Source of the DNA: Pararhodobacter marinus
GTDB taxonomy: Bacteria > Pseudomonadota > Alphaproteobacteria > Rhodobacterales > Rhodobacteraceae
Length of the DNA stretch: 64,000 nt
Assembly: GCF_003122215.1 (NCBI RefSeq)
Contig: NZ_QEYD01000004.1
Location: forward strand, 186,001-250,000
Direction of reading: 5' to 3'
The notes below the pieces were generated by a model that saw only the letters and a list, made by a program, of their open reading frames with translations, ran no database searches and was not told where the DNA came from. The translations under genes were made by a program, and so were the position numbers. Below, piece by piece: positions 28,293 through 36,311 of this stretch (position 1 is its first letter; every line of letters begins with the position of its first letter).

Positions 28293-29807
28293 ATGGAAAT
28301 CATCGCCGGATTCAGCCACGGGCTCATGGTCGCGCTTCAGCCCGAGAACCTGCTCTACTGCTTCATCGGCGTGACGCTGGGGACCTTCATCGGCGTGCTG
28401 CCGGGCATCGGTTCGATGGCGGCGATCGCCATGATCCTGCCCCTGACCTTCTATCTCGAGCCGACCTCGGCGCTGGTGATGATCGCGGGCGTCTACTACG
28501 GCGCGGAATATGGCGGGTCGATCGCGTCGATTCTGATGAACATCCCAGGCACGCCGTCGTCGTCCATCACCTGTATCGACGGCTACCCGATGGCGCGGCA
28601 GGGCCGCGCGGGCGTCGCCCTGTTCGCCAGCGCCATCGCCTCGTTCGGGGGCGGCATGATCGGCATGGTGGTGATGGCGGTGCTGGCGCCGGTTCTGGCG
28701 CAACTGGCGCTGAATTTCGGGCCGACCGAGTATTTCGCTGTGATCCTGCTGGGCCTCGTCGCGGCCTCGGCGGTGTCGAACGGCTCGCCGGTCAAGGGCG
28801 TGGCGATGGTCGTCGCGGGGCTGATGCTGGGCACGATCGGCGTCGACATCACCACCGGGGCCGAGCGTTTCACCATGGGCATTCCCGAACTTCGCGACGG
28901 CGTGTCGCTGGTGATCGTGGCGATGGGTCTGTTCGGCGTGGGCGAGCTGATCGTGTCGATCAAGGCCAATGCCTCGGGCGCGCATCAGAACCGGATCGAC
29001 TATGCGCAATTCTACCCGACCCGCGCCGAGTGGAAGGCGATGGTCGCGCCGATCCTGCGCGGCGGTGGCATCGGCAGCTTCTTCGGCGCGTTGCCCGGCA
29101 CGGGACAGACCGTGGCCTCGGCCGTGGCCTACGCGGTCGAGAAGAAACTCTCGCCGGCGCGGGCCCGCTTCGGGCAGGGCGCGGTCGAAGGCGTGGCGGT
29201 GCCCGAATCCGCCAACAACTCGGCCACGCAGACCGCGTTCATACCGACGCTGACGCTGGGCGTGCCCGGCTCGGCCTCGATGGCGCTGGTCATCGGGGCG
29301 CTGATGATCCACGGCATCGTGCCGGGGCCGCGGCTCTTGGTCGATCATTCGGACCTGTTCTGGGGACTCGTGGCCAGCTTCCTGATCGGCAACATTCTTT
29401 TGCTGATCCTCAATATCCCGCTGATCGGGCTTTGGGTGCGGCTGCTGCAGATCCCCTACAAGTACTTGTACCCGACGATCATCGTGCTGATCTGCGTCGG
29501 CGTCTATTCGATCAACAACAACGTCTTCGACGTCTGGCTGACGCTGGCCTTCGGCTGGGCGGGGTATCTGATGCGGCTGTTCCGCTTCGAGCCCGCGCCG
29601 CTGCTGATCGGCTTCGTGCTGGGACCGATGATGGAAGAGCAGCTGCGCCGCGCCATGCTGCTGTCGCGCGGTGATGCCGGCGTTTTCCTGACCCGTCCGA
29701 TCAGCGGCGTGCTGATCGTGCTGACCGTCGTTCTTCTGGTCTGGTCCATCCTGTCGGCCCTGCGCGCCAAGCGGCGGGTGCGCGCGGCGATGCGCTCGGC
29801 CGAATGA
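28293..29807 (+). CDS. tripartite tricarboxylate transporter large permease (TctA family)
   Basis: 504 residues, highly hydrophobic, 10-12 membrane helices. Family motifs are GVTLGTFIGVLPGIGSMAAI, the GSIASILMNIPGTPSSSITC loop with DGYPMARQGRAGVAL, and ALPGTGQTVASAVAYAVEKK. This is the sodium- or proton-driven channel subunit of a TctABC importer. It begins 3 bp after tctB. Confidence 0.95.
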   Translation: MEIIAGFSHGLMVALQPENLLYCFIGVTLGTFIGVLPGIGSMAAIAMILPLTFYLEPTSALVMIAGVYYGAEYGGSIASILMNIPGTPSSSITCIDGYPMARQGRAGVALFASAIASFGGGMIGMVVMAVLAPVLAQLALNFGPTEYFAVILLGLVAASAVSNGSPVKGVAMVVAGLMLGTIGVDITTGAERFTMGIPELRDGVSLVIVAMGLFGVGELIVSIKANASGAHQNRIDYAQFYPTRAEWKAMVAPILRGGGIGSFFGALPGTGQTVASAVAYAVEKKLSPARARFGQGAVEGVAVPESANNSATQTAFIPTLTLGVPGSASMALVIGALMIHGIVPGPRLLVDHSDLFWGLVASFLIGNILLLILNIPLIGLWVRLLQIPYKYLYPTIIVLICVGVYSINNNVFDVWLTLAFGWAGYLMRLFRFEPAPLLIGFVLGPMMEEQLRRAMLLSRGDAGVFLTRPISGVLIVLTVVLLVWSILSALRAKRRVRAAMRSAE

Positions 29808-29851
29808 TTCCCTCGTTTCTGCGTCTCCTCCCCAAGAAAGGTTCCCTACCG

Positions 29852-30817
29852 ATGAGTTTCCGTGCCGCGACTGCCCTGACCCTTGCCGCCGCCCTGATGG
29901 GCTCGACCGCGCTGGCCGAGCCGGGCGCCTGGAGCGACGAGCCCGTGCGCATCGTCGTGACCTTCCCGCCGGGCGGGACCTCGGACCTGATCGCGCGTAT
30001 CCTTGCGCAGTATTTCGAAAGCGAATTCGGCCAGCGTGCCGTGGTCGACAACCGTCCCGGCGCGGGCGGCACCGTGGCGGCCGATTACGTGGCCCAGCAG
30101 GACCCCGACGGCACGACGCTGATCCTGGGCAACAACGCGCCTTTCACCATCGCGCCCACGCAGTTCGACAGCCTGCCCTACGACCCGATGGCGGGCTTTA
30201 CCCATATCGCCTATCTCGGCGCCTCGACCCCGGCTTTGTACGTCCAGCCGACGATGGGCATCGCCACGCTTGACGACTTCATCGCCTATGCCAACGAGAA
30301 CGGCATCACCTATGGTTCCTCGGGCGTGGGCTCTATCACGCATATTCTGGGGCAGGCGGTCGACAGCGCGCTGGGGATCGAGCAGATCCACGTTCCCTAT
30401 CAGGGCAGCGCGCCCGCGATTCAGGATTTCCGCGCCGGGGTGCTGGAAAGCTATTACGACATGCTCGCGCAGAACCGGGACCTGATCAACGATGGCGAGA
30501 CGCTGCCGCTGGCGCTGGCCGCGCCCGCGCGCTCACCGCTCTTCCCGCAAATCCCCACCTTCCGTGAGCTGGGCTATGACGTGGTGATCGAGAACTGGAC
30601 CGGCCTGTCGGGGCCTGCGGGGATGGATCCCGAGACGGTGCAGACCATCCACGACACGGTCGAAGCCATCATGGCGATGCAGCCGGTGGTCGACCAGCTG
30701 GCGCAATGGGGGATCACCCACACCGCGATGACTTCTGAAGAGTTCACGGGCTTTGTCGGCGGCACGATCGAGACCTGGCGCCCGCTGATCCTGTCGGCGA
30801 ATGTAAACGGCGGCTGA
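29852..30817 (+). CDS. tripartite tricarboxylate transporter substrate-binding protein (TctC/Bug family)
   Basis: About 321 residues. A signal peptide (ATALTLAAALMGSTALAEPG) precedes the Bug-family fold. Marks are IRIVVTFPPGG-type sequence (here VRIVVTFPPGGTSDLIARIL), VVDNRPGAGGTVAADYVAQ and SSGVGSITHILG. The ligand is probably a carboxylate or a related small acid. The ATG at 29852 has AAAGG upstream; an ATG at 29804 overlaps tctA but would place 16 residues before the signal peptide. Confidence 0.93.
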   Translation: MSFRAATALTLAAALMGSTALAEPGAWSDEPVRIVVTFPPGGTSDLIARILAQYFESEFGQRAVVDNRPGAGGTVAADYVAQQDPDGTTLILGNNAPFTIAPTQFDSLPYDPMAGFTHIAYLGASTPALYVQPTMGIATLDDFIAYANENGITYGSSGVGSITHILGQAVDSALGIEQIHVPYQGSAPAIQDFRAGVLESYYDMLAQNRDLINDGETLPLALAAPARSPLFPQIPTFRELGYDVVIENWTGLSGPAGMDPETVQTIHDTVEAIMAMQPVVDQLAQWGITHTAMTSEEFTGFVGGTIETWRPLILSANVNGG

Positions 30818-30858
30818 CCGCGTTTCGTCGCCGCGCGCGTTCCTTCCTGAACCCTTGT

Positions 30859-30879
30859 CCCGGGCGCCTGTCGCCCGGG
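30859..30879 (+). terminator. GC hairpin after tctC
   Basis: CCCGGGCG / CGCCCGGG with a 5-nt loop lies 42 bp after the binding-protein gene and 49 bp before the next gene. No T-run follows, so it may slow or stabilise rather than end transcription. Confidence 0.35.
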
Positions 30880-30927
30880 CCTGTCTGCCCGAGCGCGCCC
30901 ATGGCCGCTCGTCTCCGAGGTATATGC

Positions 30928-31836
30928 ATGAAGATTGCCGTCGTTTTCGTGGGGGAACTCCACGATCAGGGTTTCAACGCCAGCGGGCTGGAAGGCGCCC
31001 TTCGCGCACGCGATCTGCCGGGGGTCGAGATCGAGATCGTCAACGACCTGCCCTATGACGAGGCGGCCATCGAACAGGCGCTGTTTGCCGTGGCCGCGCG
31101 CGCCGAGGGCTGCGTCATCGTCGGCGGACAGGGCAACCGCGTGACGCACGCCGTCGCCGCTGCCTGCCCGCGCACCGCTTTCGCGGTCGTGCAGGGCGAG
31201 GTGACAGGGCCGAACCTGGCCAGCTACGATGTGCTGCAGGAGGAATCGGCGTTTCTGGCCGGGGTGCTGGCGGCACGGATGACGCGCAGCGGCATCGTCG
31301 GGCATCTGTCGGGCCACCGGGTCACCCCGGGACTGAAGGGGCGCGCGGCTTTCGTGTCGGGCGTCGCGCAGGCCGATCCCTCGGTGCGCGTCCTGACGGG
31401 GTTCTGCGGCACGCAGGACGACAGCGCCGTCACGCGCGCCTGGACCGAAGCGCTGGCGGGAGAGGGGGTGGATATCCTCTTCACCATGCTCAACGCGGCG
31501 CGGGGCGGCGCGATCGCGGCCTGCCGCAGCGCCGGGATCCGCCAGATCGGCAATGTCATCGACTGGTGCGCGGTGGATCCGGCGGTGTTCATCGGCTCGG
31601 CCATGGCAGGGATCGACCGGGGCGTCGAGCGCGCGATCCGCGACATGCTGGCCGGAGTTTCGCCCGACACCGTCGTGCCGCTGGGGCTGGCCACATCCGA
31701 CGCGATAAAGCTATCCATGGCGCCCGACGTGCCCGCCACCGTGATGGACGAAATCGCCGCCATGGCCGGGGCGTTGTCGCAAGGCCGGATCCTGCCCGCG
31801 ACAATCTATTCCGGACCCGAAATGGAGCGCGCCTGA
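30928..31836 (+). CDS. BMP/PnrA-like ligand-binding protein without a signal peptide
   Basis: 302 residues in the periplasmic-binding fold of the basic membrane protein (BMP, PnrA/Med) family, which usually binds nucleosides. Recognisable parts are MKIAVVFVGELHDQGFNASG (the D-x-G-F-N start), CVIVGGQGNRVTHAVAAACP, SYDVLQEESAFLAGVLAARM, and the GHRVTPGLKGRAAFVSGV segment. No signal sequence or lipobox precedes the fold: after a GAGG Shine-Dalgarno the ATG leads straight into the first strand. It would therefore be cytoplasmic, perhaps a sensor or carrier. No ABC transporter genes accompany it. Its place after uraD-tctBAC fits a purine-related ligand (inference). Confidence 0.8.
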   Translation: MKIAVVFVGELHDQGFNASGLEGALRARDLPGVEIEIVNDLPYDEAAIEQALFAVAARAEGCVIVGGQGNRVTHAVAAACPRTAFAVVQGEVTGPNLASYDVLQEESAFLAGVLAARMTRSGIVGHLSGHRVTPGLKGRAAFVSGVAQADPSVRVLTGFCGTQDDSAVTRAWTEALAGEGVDILFTMLNAARGGAIAACRSAGIRQIGNVIDWCAVDPAVFIGSAMAGIDRGVERAIRDMLAGVSPDTVVPLGLATSDAIKLSMAPDVPATVMDEIAAMAGALSQGRILPATIYSGPEMERA

Positions 31837-31843
31837 CCGCGCC

Positions 31844-32629
31844 TCAGGCGACCGGACGCCAGCCCAGCCCGCGGCTGATCCTGGCGCCCGCGTCGTTCAG
31901 CGCATGGGCGATGTCGTCGGGGATCGTCTCGGTCGAGCGGGTGGCGCTGATCGCGGCGACCACCTCGCCCGTCAGGTCCAGAACCGGCGCCGCCATGCTG
32001 GACAGGCCGCTTTCGAAGCTGCCGATCCCTGCGACATGGCCGGTCGTGCGGTCCTGCGCGGCGCGGGTGAGAATCGCCTCGACCGCGCGGGGTTCCAGAT
32101 CGTCATAGAGCTTGCGCAAGAAACTTTCGGGCTTGCCCGAGAGCAGCACGCGGCCCATTGCCGTCGTCGCGGCGGGCAACCGGCTGCCGACATGCACCAG
32201 CGACGACAATCCCCCCGTCGCGGGCAACCGCATCAGGTAGAGCACATGGCGTCCGTCCAGCACGCCCAGATGGGTCGACCAGTCATGCACATCGCGCACC
32301 TTGGCCAGCACCGGCTGCGCCACTTCCAGCAATTCGCGGCTGGCATGATAACCATAGCTCAGCCGCACCACGGCAGGGCCCAGCCGGTAACAGGTGCCTT
32401 CGCGCGTGGCCAGAAGATAGCCTTCGGAAACAAGGGTATGCACCGTCCGGAACGCCGCCGAGCGGGTGATGCCCAGCTCGTTGGCGATGCCGGTCAGGGT
32501 CAGTTCGGGCTTGAGCGGGGTAAAGGCCTGCAACACGGCCAGCCCGCGCATCAATCCGGGGACCAGATAGGGGTCTTTGGAATCGCTCACGTGTTTCACC
32601 CGTAAAACGGTTTCTTCCTCTTGAAACAC
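31844..32629 (-). CDS. IclR-family transcriptional regulator
   Basis: 261 residues. N-terminal winged HTH: LVPGLMRGLAVLQAFTPLKP and LTGIANELGITRSAAFRTVH. The C-terminal effector domain has LPATTAMGRVLLSG-type sequence (here LPAATTAMGRVLLSG) and ISATRSTETIP. The frame opens with a GTG at 32629; other GTGs at 32599 and 32590 are also possible because none has a good Shine-Dalgarno. It is divergent from the bicupin-Rieske unit and convergent with the BMP gene by 7 bp. It has its own distinct inverted repeat upstream, so it may control itself or tctBAC-bmp rather than the large regulon. Confidence 0.88.
   Translation of the reverse strand: MFQEEETVLRVKHVSDSKDPYLVPGLMRGLAVLQAFTPLKPELTLTGIANELGITRSAAFRTVHTLVSEGYLLATREGTCYRLGPAVVRLSYGYHASRELLEVAQPVLAKVRDVHDWSTHLGVLDGRHVLYLMRLPATGGLSSLVHVGSRLPAATTAMGRVLLSGKPESFLRKLYDDLEPRAVEAILTRAAQDRTTGHVAGIGSFESGLSSMAAPVLDLTGEVVAAISATRSTETIPDDIAHALNDAGARISRGLGWRPVA
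32591..32629. promoter_or_regulatory. inverted repeat at the start of the iclR gene
   Basis: GTGTTTCA (32591-32598) and TGAAACAC (32622-32629) are perfect complements 23 bp apart; a nested GTTTC-N8-GAAAC lies on the right side. If the true start is the downstream GTG, this is upstream DNA and a possible autoregulatory operator. Confidence 0.4.
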
Positions 32630-32657
32630 CTTCGCCTATTGTCGTGTCAAGCCAACA

Positions 32658-32681
32658 TGAACAATGGGTGCAAATATGAAC
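32658..32681 (+). promoter_or_regulatory. IclR-type operator at the bicupin-Rieske unit
   Basis: In the direction of transcription this reads TGAAC-N5-GTGCA-N4-TGAAC. It has the same half-sites, spacing and orientation as the sites before the FAD monooxygenase (43184-43161) and the hydrolase (50736-50713), with one mismatch in the middle half. It covers the presumed ATG of the bicupin gene, so either repression is at the start codon or the true translation start is elsewhere. Confidence 0.65.
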
Positions 32682-33629
32682 ATTCAGAACGCAGTCTCCG
32701 ATCTTCAATCCGCGCTCGAAGCGGGCACCGGGCGTTTCGTCGACAAGACCTTCGACTGGAAGGCCTTCCCGTCGAATGTGGGCTTCCCCGAACTCGAGCG
32801 CGCGCAGATGCGCTATATCGGCGCCGGTGGCTCGCCCAAGGTCGGCGATACCACCACCATCAAGCCCGAGAACTTCACCCTGAGCCTGATCTACAAGGAG
32901 CCGGGCCGCTATGCCGCCTGCCACAGCCACGAGGTTGAAGAAAGCTTCCTGATCCTCGACGGCGCGCTGATTGTCGGCTGGGAAAAGGACGGCGAAGTGG
33001 TCGAGGTCAATCTCGGACCCAAGGACATGATCCTGAACGCCCGCGAAGTGGCGCATGGCTTCCGCGTCGACGGGGTCGAGCCGGTGATGATGTCGATCTC
33101 GGTCGATGTGGGCAAGCCGCTGCCGCCGGTCTATCGCTATCACCCCAAGGACCACCCCGCCGAACTGGCCCGGTCCTTTGGCGCCGAGCCGGGCAAGACG
33201 TTGCCCTTCGACCGCAACGGCACGCATCCGCTGCAGGAGCTGATGGCGAAATTCGTCGTCCGCCATACCGAGCTGCCGACGATCTGGGAAGACGCGGGCT
33301 TTACCCGCAAGATCTATGTCGGCGATGCGCCCAAGGCCGTGAACAACGACAGCTGCCGCAAGGAAATGTGGGGCGTGCCGTCGCGTTGCACGCTCAAGCC
33401 CTTCACCCGCAAGGTGGAAGACGCCATCCTGTGCCTTGAAGGCTCGGTCGAGGTCGTCTGGGTCGATGACAATGGCAACGAGGCGGTGATCGAGCTGGGT
33501 CCGCGCGATCTGGTCCGTACCCCGGCCGGTCAGGCGCATTACATCCGCAACAACGGCGCCGGTGCCGCCACGCTGTGGACAGTGATCGGCCAGGCCGAGA
33601 ACGACGATTTCGCCTATCAGGCCGCCTGA
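32676..33629 (+). CDS. bicupin protein (gentisate dioxygenase-like fold)
   Basis: About 317 residues with two cupin domains. Domain 1 has a complete motif 1, GRYAACHSHEVEESFLILDG (two His and a Glu as metal ligands, about residues 83, 85 and 89) and a histidine in EVAHGF. Domain 2 has lost the HxH of motif 1 (PFTRKVEDAILCLEG) but keeps PAGQAHYIRNN. A single N-terminal metal site is expected. The fold suits a ring-cleaving or hydroxyquinol/gentisate-type dioxygenase or an isomerase; function is not certain. The start is unsure: ATGs at 32664 and 32676 both lack a clear Shine-Dalgarno and lie in the operator. Confidence 0.82.
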   Translation: MNIQNAVSDLQSALEAGTGRFVDKTFDWKAFPSNVGFPELERAQMRYIGAGGSPKVGDTTTIKPENFTLSLIYKEPGRYAACHSHEVEESFLILDGALIVGWEKDGEVVEVNLGPKDMILNAREVAHGFRVDGVEPVMMSISVDVGKPLPPVYRYHPKDHPAELARSFGAEPGKTLPFDRNGTHPLQELMAKFVVRHTELPTIWEDAGFTRKIYVGDAPKAVNNDSCRKEMWGVPSRCTLKPFTRKVEDAILCLEGSVEVVWVDDNGNEAVIELGPRDLVRTPAGQAHYIRNNGAGAATLWTVIGQAENDDFAYQAA

Positions 33630-33646
33630 AGATCAAGAGGAACGCC

Positions 33647-33973
33647 ATGAGCAATGAGCAGCAGAAATCGCGCGACGCCTTCACCGATGTGATGGCCGCC
33701 GCCTTGCGTGAGCCGGGCCGTGCCGAGCTGGCGCATCAGAGCACCGGCCGCGCGCCCTCGGCCGAGGAGCATGCGCTGGCCGAGGCGATGATGGACATCT
33801 ACGGCAGCGGGGTCAGCGATCCCGCCGCCATGGCCAAGGCGCTGACCGAGCGGGGCGTGAAAGCCCCGGTTTCGGGTCGCACCGACTGGGACGCGGCGCT
33901 GTTCGAAGCCGAACTGACCGCCATCAATGAGGCCTATGACGCCGCCTATGCCGAGAACGGCATCGGCGCCTGA
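33647..33973 (+). CDS. small conserved-type protein, possibly recombinase-like HTH
   Basis: 108 residues, acidic and helical. After an unstructured-looking start (MSNEQQKSRDAF) it reads PSAEEHALAEAMMDIYGSGV and then ALTERGVKAPVSGRTDWDAA, followed by ELTAINEAYDAAYAENG. The middle stretch resembles the helix-turn-helix of serine recombinases (GV-P-GR pattern) and I recall such small proteins next to Rieske oxygenase genes. There is no catalytic recombinase domain. It may be a small accessory or regulatory protein. Good AAGAGGAA Shine-Dalgarno; it sits between the bicupin and Rieske genes. Confidence 0.7.
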   Translation: MSNEQQKSRDAFTDVMAAALREPGRAELAHQSTGRAPSAEEHALAEAMMDIYGSGVSDPAAMAKALTERGVKAPVSGRTDWDAALFEAELTAINEAYDAAYAENGIGA

Positions 33974-34011
33974 CCGACGCCGCGGATCAAGAACCGCGAG
34001 GGAGACAGAGA

Positions 34012-35046
34012 ATGCTGACTGACCCAGCCACCAAAGCAAGGATCGAAGCCCGCGTGAACGAGGGGCTTCGCGGATACTGGTACCCGGTCGCCAAATCGGT
34101 GCAGATCTCGGCCAAGCGGCCCTATGGCACCAAGGTTCTGGGCGAGAAGATCGTCCTGTGGCGCGACCGCGACGGCAAGATCCGCTGCATCGAGGATTAC
34201 TGCCCGCACCGGGGTGCGCCCCTGAGCTACGGCGAAGTGCATGACGGCAATATCGGCTGCCGCTATCACGGTGTCATCGTCGACGGGACCGGCACCGTGC
34301 AGCGCGTGCCCGCGATGCCCGATTGCGCGATGGAAGGCCGCAAGGCCCTGCGCGACTTCGTCGTGCAGGAAGCGCATGACGCGGTCTTCGTCTATATCCC
34401 CTCGGTCGACCGCCCCGAGCCGCCCGAATTGCCGCTGCCCAAGGAATTGTCCGATCCGGAATGGACCGGTTTCCTGTGCACTTCGGTCTGGGACGTGAAT
34501 TACCGCTACGCGCTCGATAACCTCGCCGACCCGATGCACGGCTGCTACCTGCATGCCGAAAGCTTCACGCTGGCCTTCGGCTCGAAACAGGATCTGCTGG
34601 AGCTCGACCGCCGCGACGACGGGTTCCGCGTCAGCCGCGTGGGTCAGACGGGCGAGAATTTCGACTGGTCGGAATTCGTCGTGGCCGAAAGCGGGATGTT
34701 CTGCTTCCTCGACATCCCCTATCCGCCGGCGGCGGGTCCGGGGGGCAACATGCGCATCCTGGGCTATGTCTGTCCGATCGACGAGACGCATTGCAAGGTG
34801 TTTTTCTGGCGGATGCGCAAGGTCACCGGCATCGAGCGTCAGAGCTGGCGTTTCCTGTACCGCACGATGCTGGAAGAGCGTCACTGGGCGGTGCTGGAAC
34901 AGGACCGCGTGATGCTCGAAGGGATGCCCGACGATGCCCGCAAGCGCGAGATGCTGTACCAGCACGATATCGGCGTGGCCCATCTGCGCCGCGCGCTGAA
35001 CAGCGCGGCCAAGGCGCAGATCGCGGCCGAGGATTCGGCAGCGTGA
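34012..35046 (+). CDS. Rieske non-heme iron oxygenase, terminal (alpha) component
   Basis: 344 residues. The Rieske [2Fe-2S] ligands are Cys64 and His66 (DYCPHRGAP) and Cys83 and His86 (IGCRYHGV). The mononuclear iron site is DNLADPMHGCYLH with His176 and His181; Asp173 is the bridging residue. Its size is close to the vanillate demethylase/phthalate dioxygenase class, which are single-type oxygenases. They hydroxylate, dihydroxylate or demethylate aromatic acids using a flavin-ferredoxin reductase; none is found in the window. It overlaps the next SDR gene by one base (TGATG), so the SDR probably acts on its product. Confidence 0.94.
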   Translation: MLTDPATKARIEARVNEGLRGYWYPVAKSVQISAKRPYGTKVLGEKIVLWRDRDGKIRCIEDYCPHRGAPLSYGEVHDGNIGCRYHGVIVDGTGTVQRVPAMPDCAMEGRKALRDFVVQEAHDAVFVYIPSVDRPEPPELPLPKELSDPEWTGFLCTSVWDVNYRYALDNLADPMHGCYLHAESFTLAFGSKQDLLELDRRDDGFRVSRVGQTGENFDWSEFVVAESGMFCFLDIPYPPAAGPGGNMRILGYVCPIDETHCKVFFWRMRKVTGIERQSWRFLYRTMLEERHWAVLEQDRVMLEGMPDDARKREMLYQHDIGVAHLRRALNSAAKAQIAAEDSAA

Positions 35047-35771
35047 TGCTGGACGGACGCCATGTCATGGTGACCGGCGCCGCGCGCGGATTGGGCGCGG
35101 TGCTGGCCCGCGCGGTGGTCGAGGCGGGGGCCCGCCTGACCATCGCCGATCTCGCCGAGGAAGAGGGCCGCACGCTGGCGACCGAGCTGGGCGCGGGTTT
35201 CGTTCGTGTCGATCTGGGCGAGCCCGAGAGCATCAAGGCGGCCGTCGCCTCGCTGGACGGCCCGCTTGACGGGCTGGTCAATAACGGCGCCATTGCCACC
35301 GGGATCGGCGGGATCGGGTTCGAGGATATCGAGCTTGAGACCTGGGACCGGGTGATGCGCGTCAACGTGCGCGGCACCTGGCTGATGATCCGCGCCTGCG
35401 CGCCGCTCTTGCGGCAATCGGGCAGCGGGCGGGTGGTCAACGTGGCCTCGGATACCGCGCTGTGGGGCGCGCCGAACCTGTTGAGCTATACGGCCTCGAA
35501 AGGCGCGGTCATGTCGATGACGCGGTCGCTGTCGCGCGAGCTGGGGCCCGACCGGATCGGCATCGCCGCTGTGGCGCCGGGCATCCTGACCACGCCCTCG
35601 ACCGATTACGTCCCCGAGGCGCGCCACAAGCTGTACGAGGACGGCCGCGCCGTGCCCGGTCCGCAGCCGCCCGAGGATATCGCGCCCACCGTGGTCTTCC
35701 TGCTGTCCGAAGGCGCTTTGACGCTGACCGGGCAGGTACTGCCGGTCAACCGGGGCTTCGTGTTCACATGA
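35046..35771 (+). CDS. SDR-family dehydrogenase following the Rieske oxygenase
   Basis: 241 residues, classical SDR: TGAARGLGAVLARAV cofactor loop, NNGA, catalytic Ser in NVASDTALWG, and SYTASKGAV as YxxxK. C-terminal GQVLPVNRGFVFT is family-like. Genes directly coupled to Rieske oxygenases often encode cis-dihydrodiol dehydrogenases, which re-aromatise the diol to a catechol; that is a plausible but unproven role. Start and stop overlap with both neighbours (TGATG and ATGA). Confidence 0.88.
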   Translation: MLDGRHVMVTGAARGLGAVLARAVVEAGARLTIADLAEEEGRTLATELGAGFVRVDLGEPESIKAAVASLDGPLDGLVNNGAIATGIGGIGFEDIELETWDRVMRVNVRGTWLMIRACAPLLRQSGSGRVVNVASDTALWGAPNLLSYTASKGAVMSMTRSLSRELGPDRIGIAAVAPGILTTPSTDYVPEARHKLYEDGRAVPGPQPPEDIAPTVVFLLSEGALTLTGQVLPVNRGFVFT

Positions 35772-36289
35772 CGCCCGATGCGCTGACCGACAGCCTGACC
35801 CGGCCCTGGGCGCATGGCGAGCATGCCGAGCTTGCGGGCGCGTCCTTCGACGCGCCCGTGGTACTGGACGACAAGGTTCTGCGCAGTTTCGATCTGACGG
35901 GCGCGCGTTTCGGCGCGGGCCTGTCGGCGCAGCGCGCGGTGTTTCGCGGCATGGCCTGGCTGCACCGGGCCGAGGTGACGGGTAAGGTCGATCTGTCGGA
36001 CGCCGTGTTCCGCAGCGATCTGCGCATGGACGGGCTGGTCTGCGACACGCTGATCCTGTCGGGCGCGGAATTTCAGGGCGTGCTGACGCTCGACCGGGCG
36101 CGGATTGGCACGCTGATCGCGCGCGACTGCATCTGTCTGGCGAACCTGTCGCTGGCGGGCGCGCGGATCACCGGTCATGCCGATTTCTCGGGCTCGGAAG
36201 TGCTGGGCGGCGCCTGGGCCGACGGGGCCGAGCTGCACGCGCTCGAGCAGGTCGGCATGGTTGTCGACGGCCGCCGCACAGGGCTCTGA
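35768..36289 (+). CDS. pentapeptide-repeat-like protein
   Basis: 173 residues with repeating A(D/N)LxX-type units: DLTGARFGAGLSAQRAVFRG, then KVDLSDAVFRSDLRMDG, LILSGAEFQGVLTLDRARIG and NLSLAGARITGHADFSGSEV. The pattern suggests a right-handed quadrilateral beta-helix. Function in a catabolic operon is unknown; such proteins may be scaffolds. Its ATG overlaps the SDR stop (ATGA). It is the last gene of the plus-strand unit and faces an FAD monooxygenase gene with only 22 bp between stops and no clear terminator. Confidence 0.75.
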   Translation: MTPDALTDSLTRPWAHGEHAELAGASFDAPVVLDDKVLRSFDLTGARFGAGLSAQRAVFRGMAWLHRAEVTGKVDLSDAVFRSDLRMDGLVCDTLILSGAEFQGVLTLDRARIGTLIARDCICLANLSLAGARITGHADFSGSEVLGGAWADGAELHALEQVGMVVDGRRTGL

Positions 36290-36311
36290 CACTGGGCCTT
36301 GGGCCGGCGCC

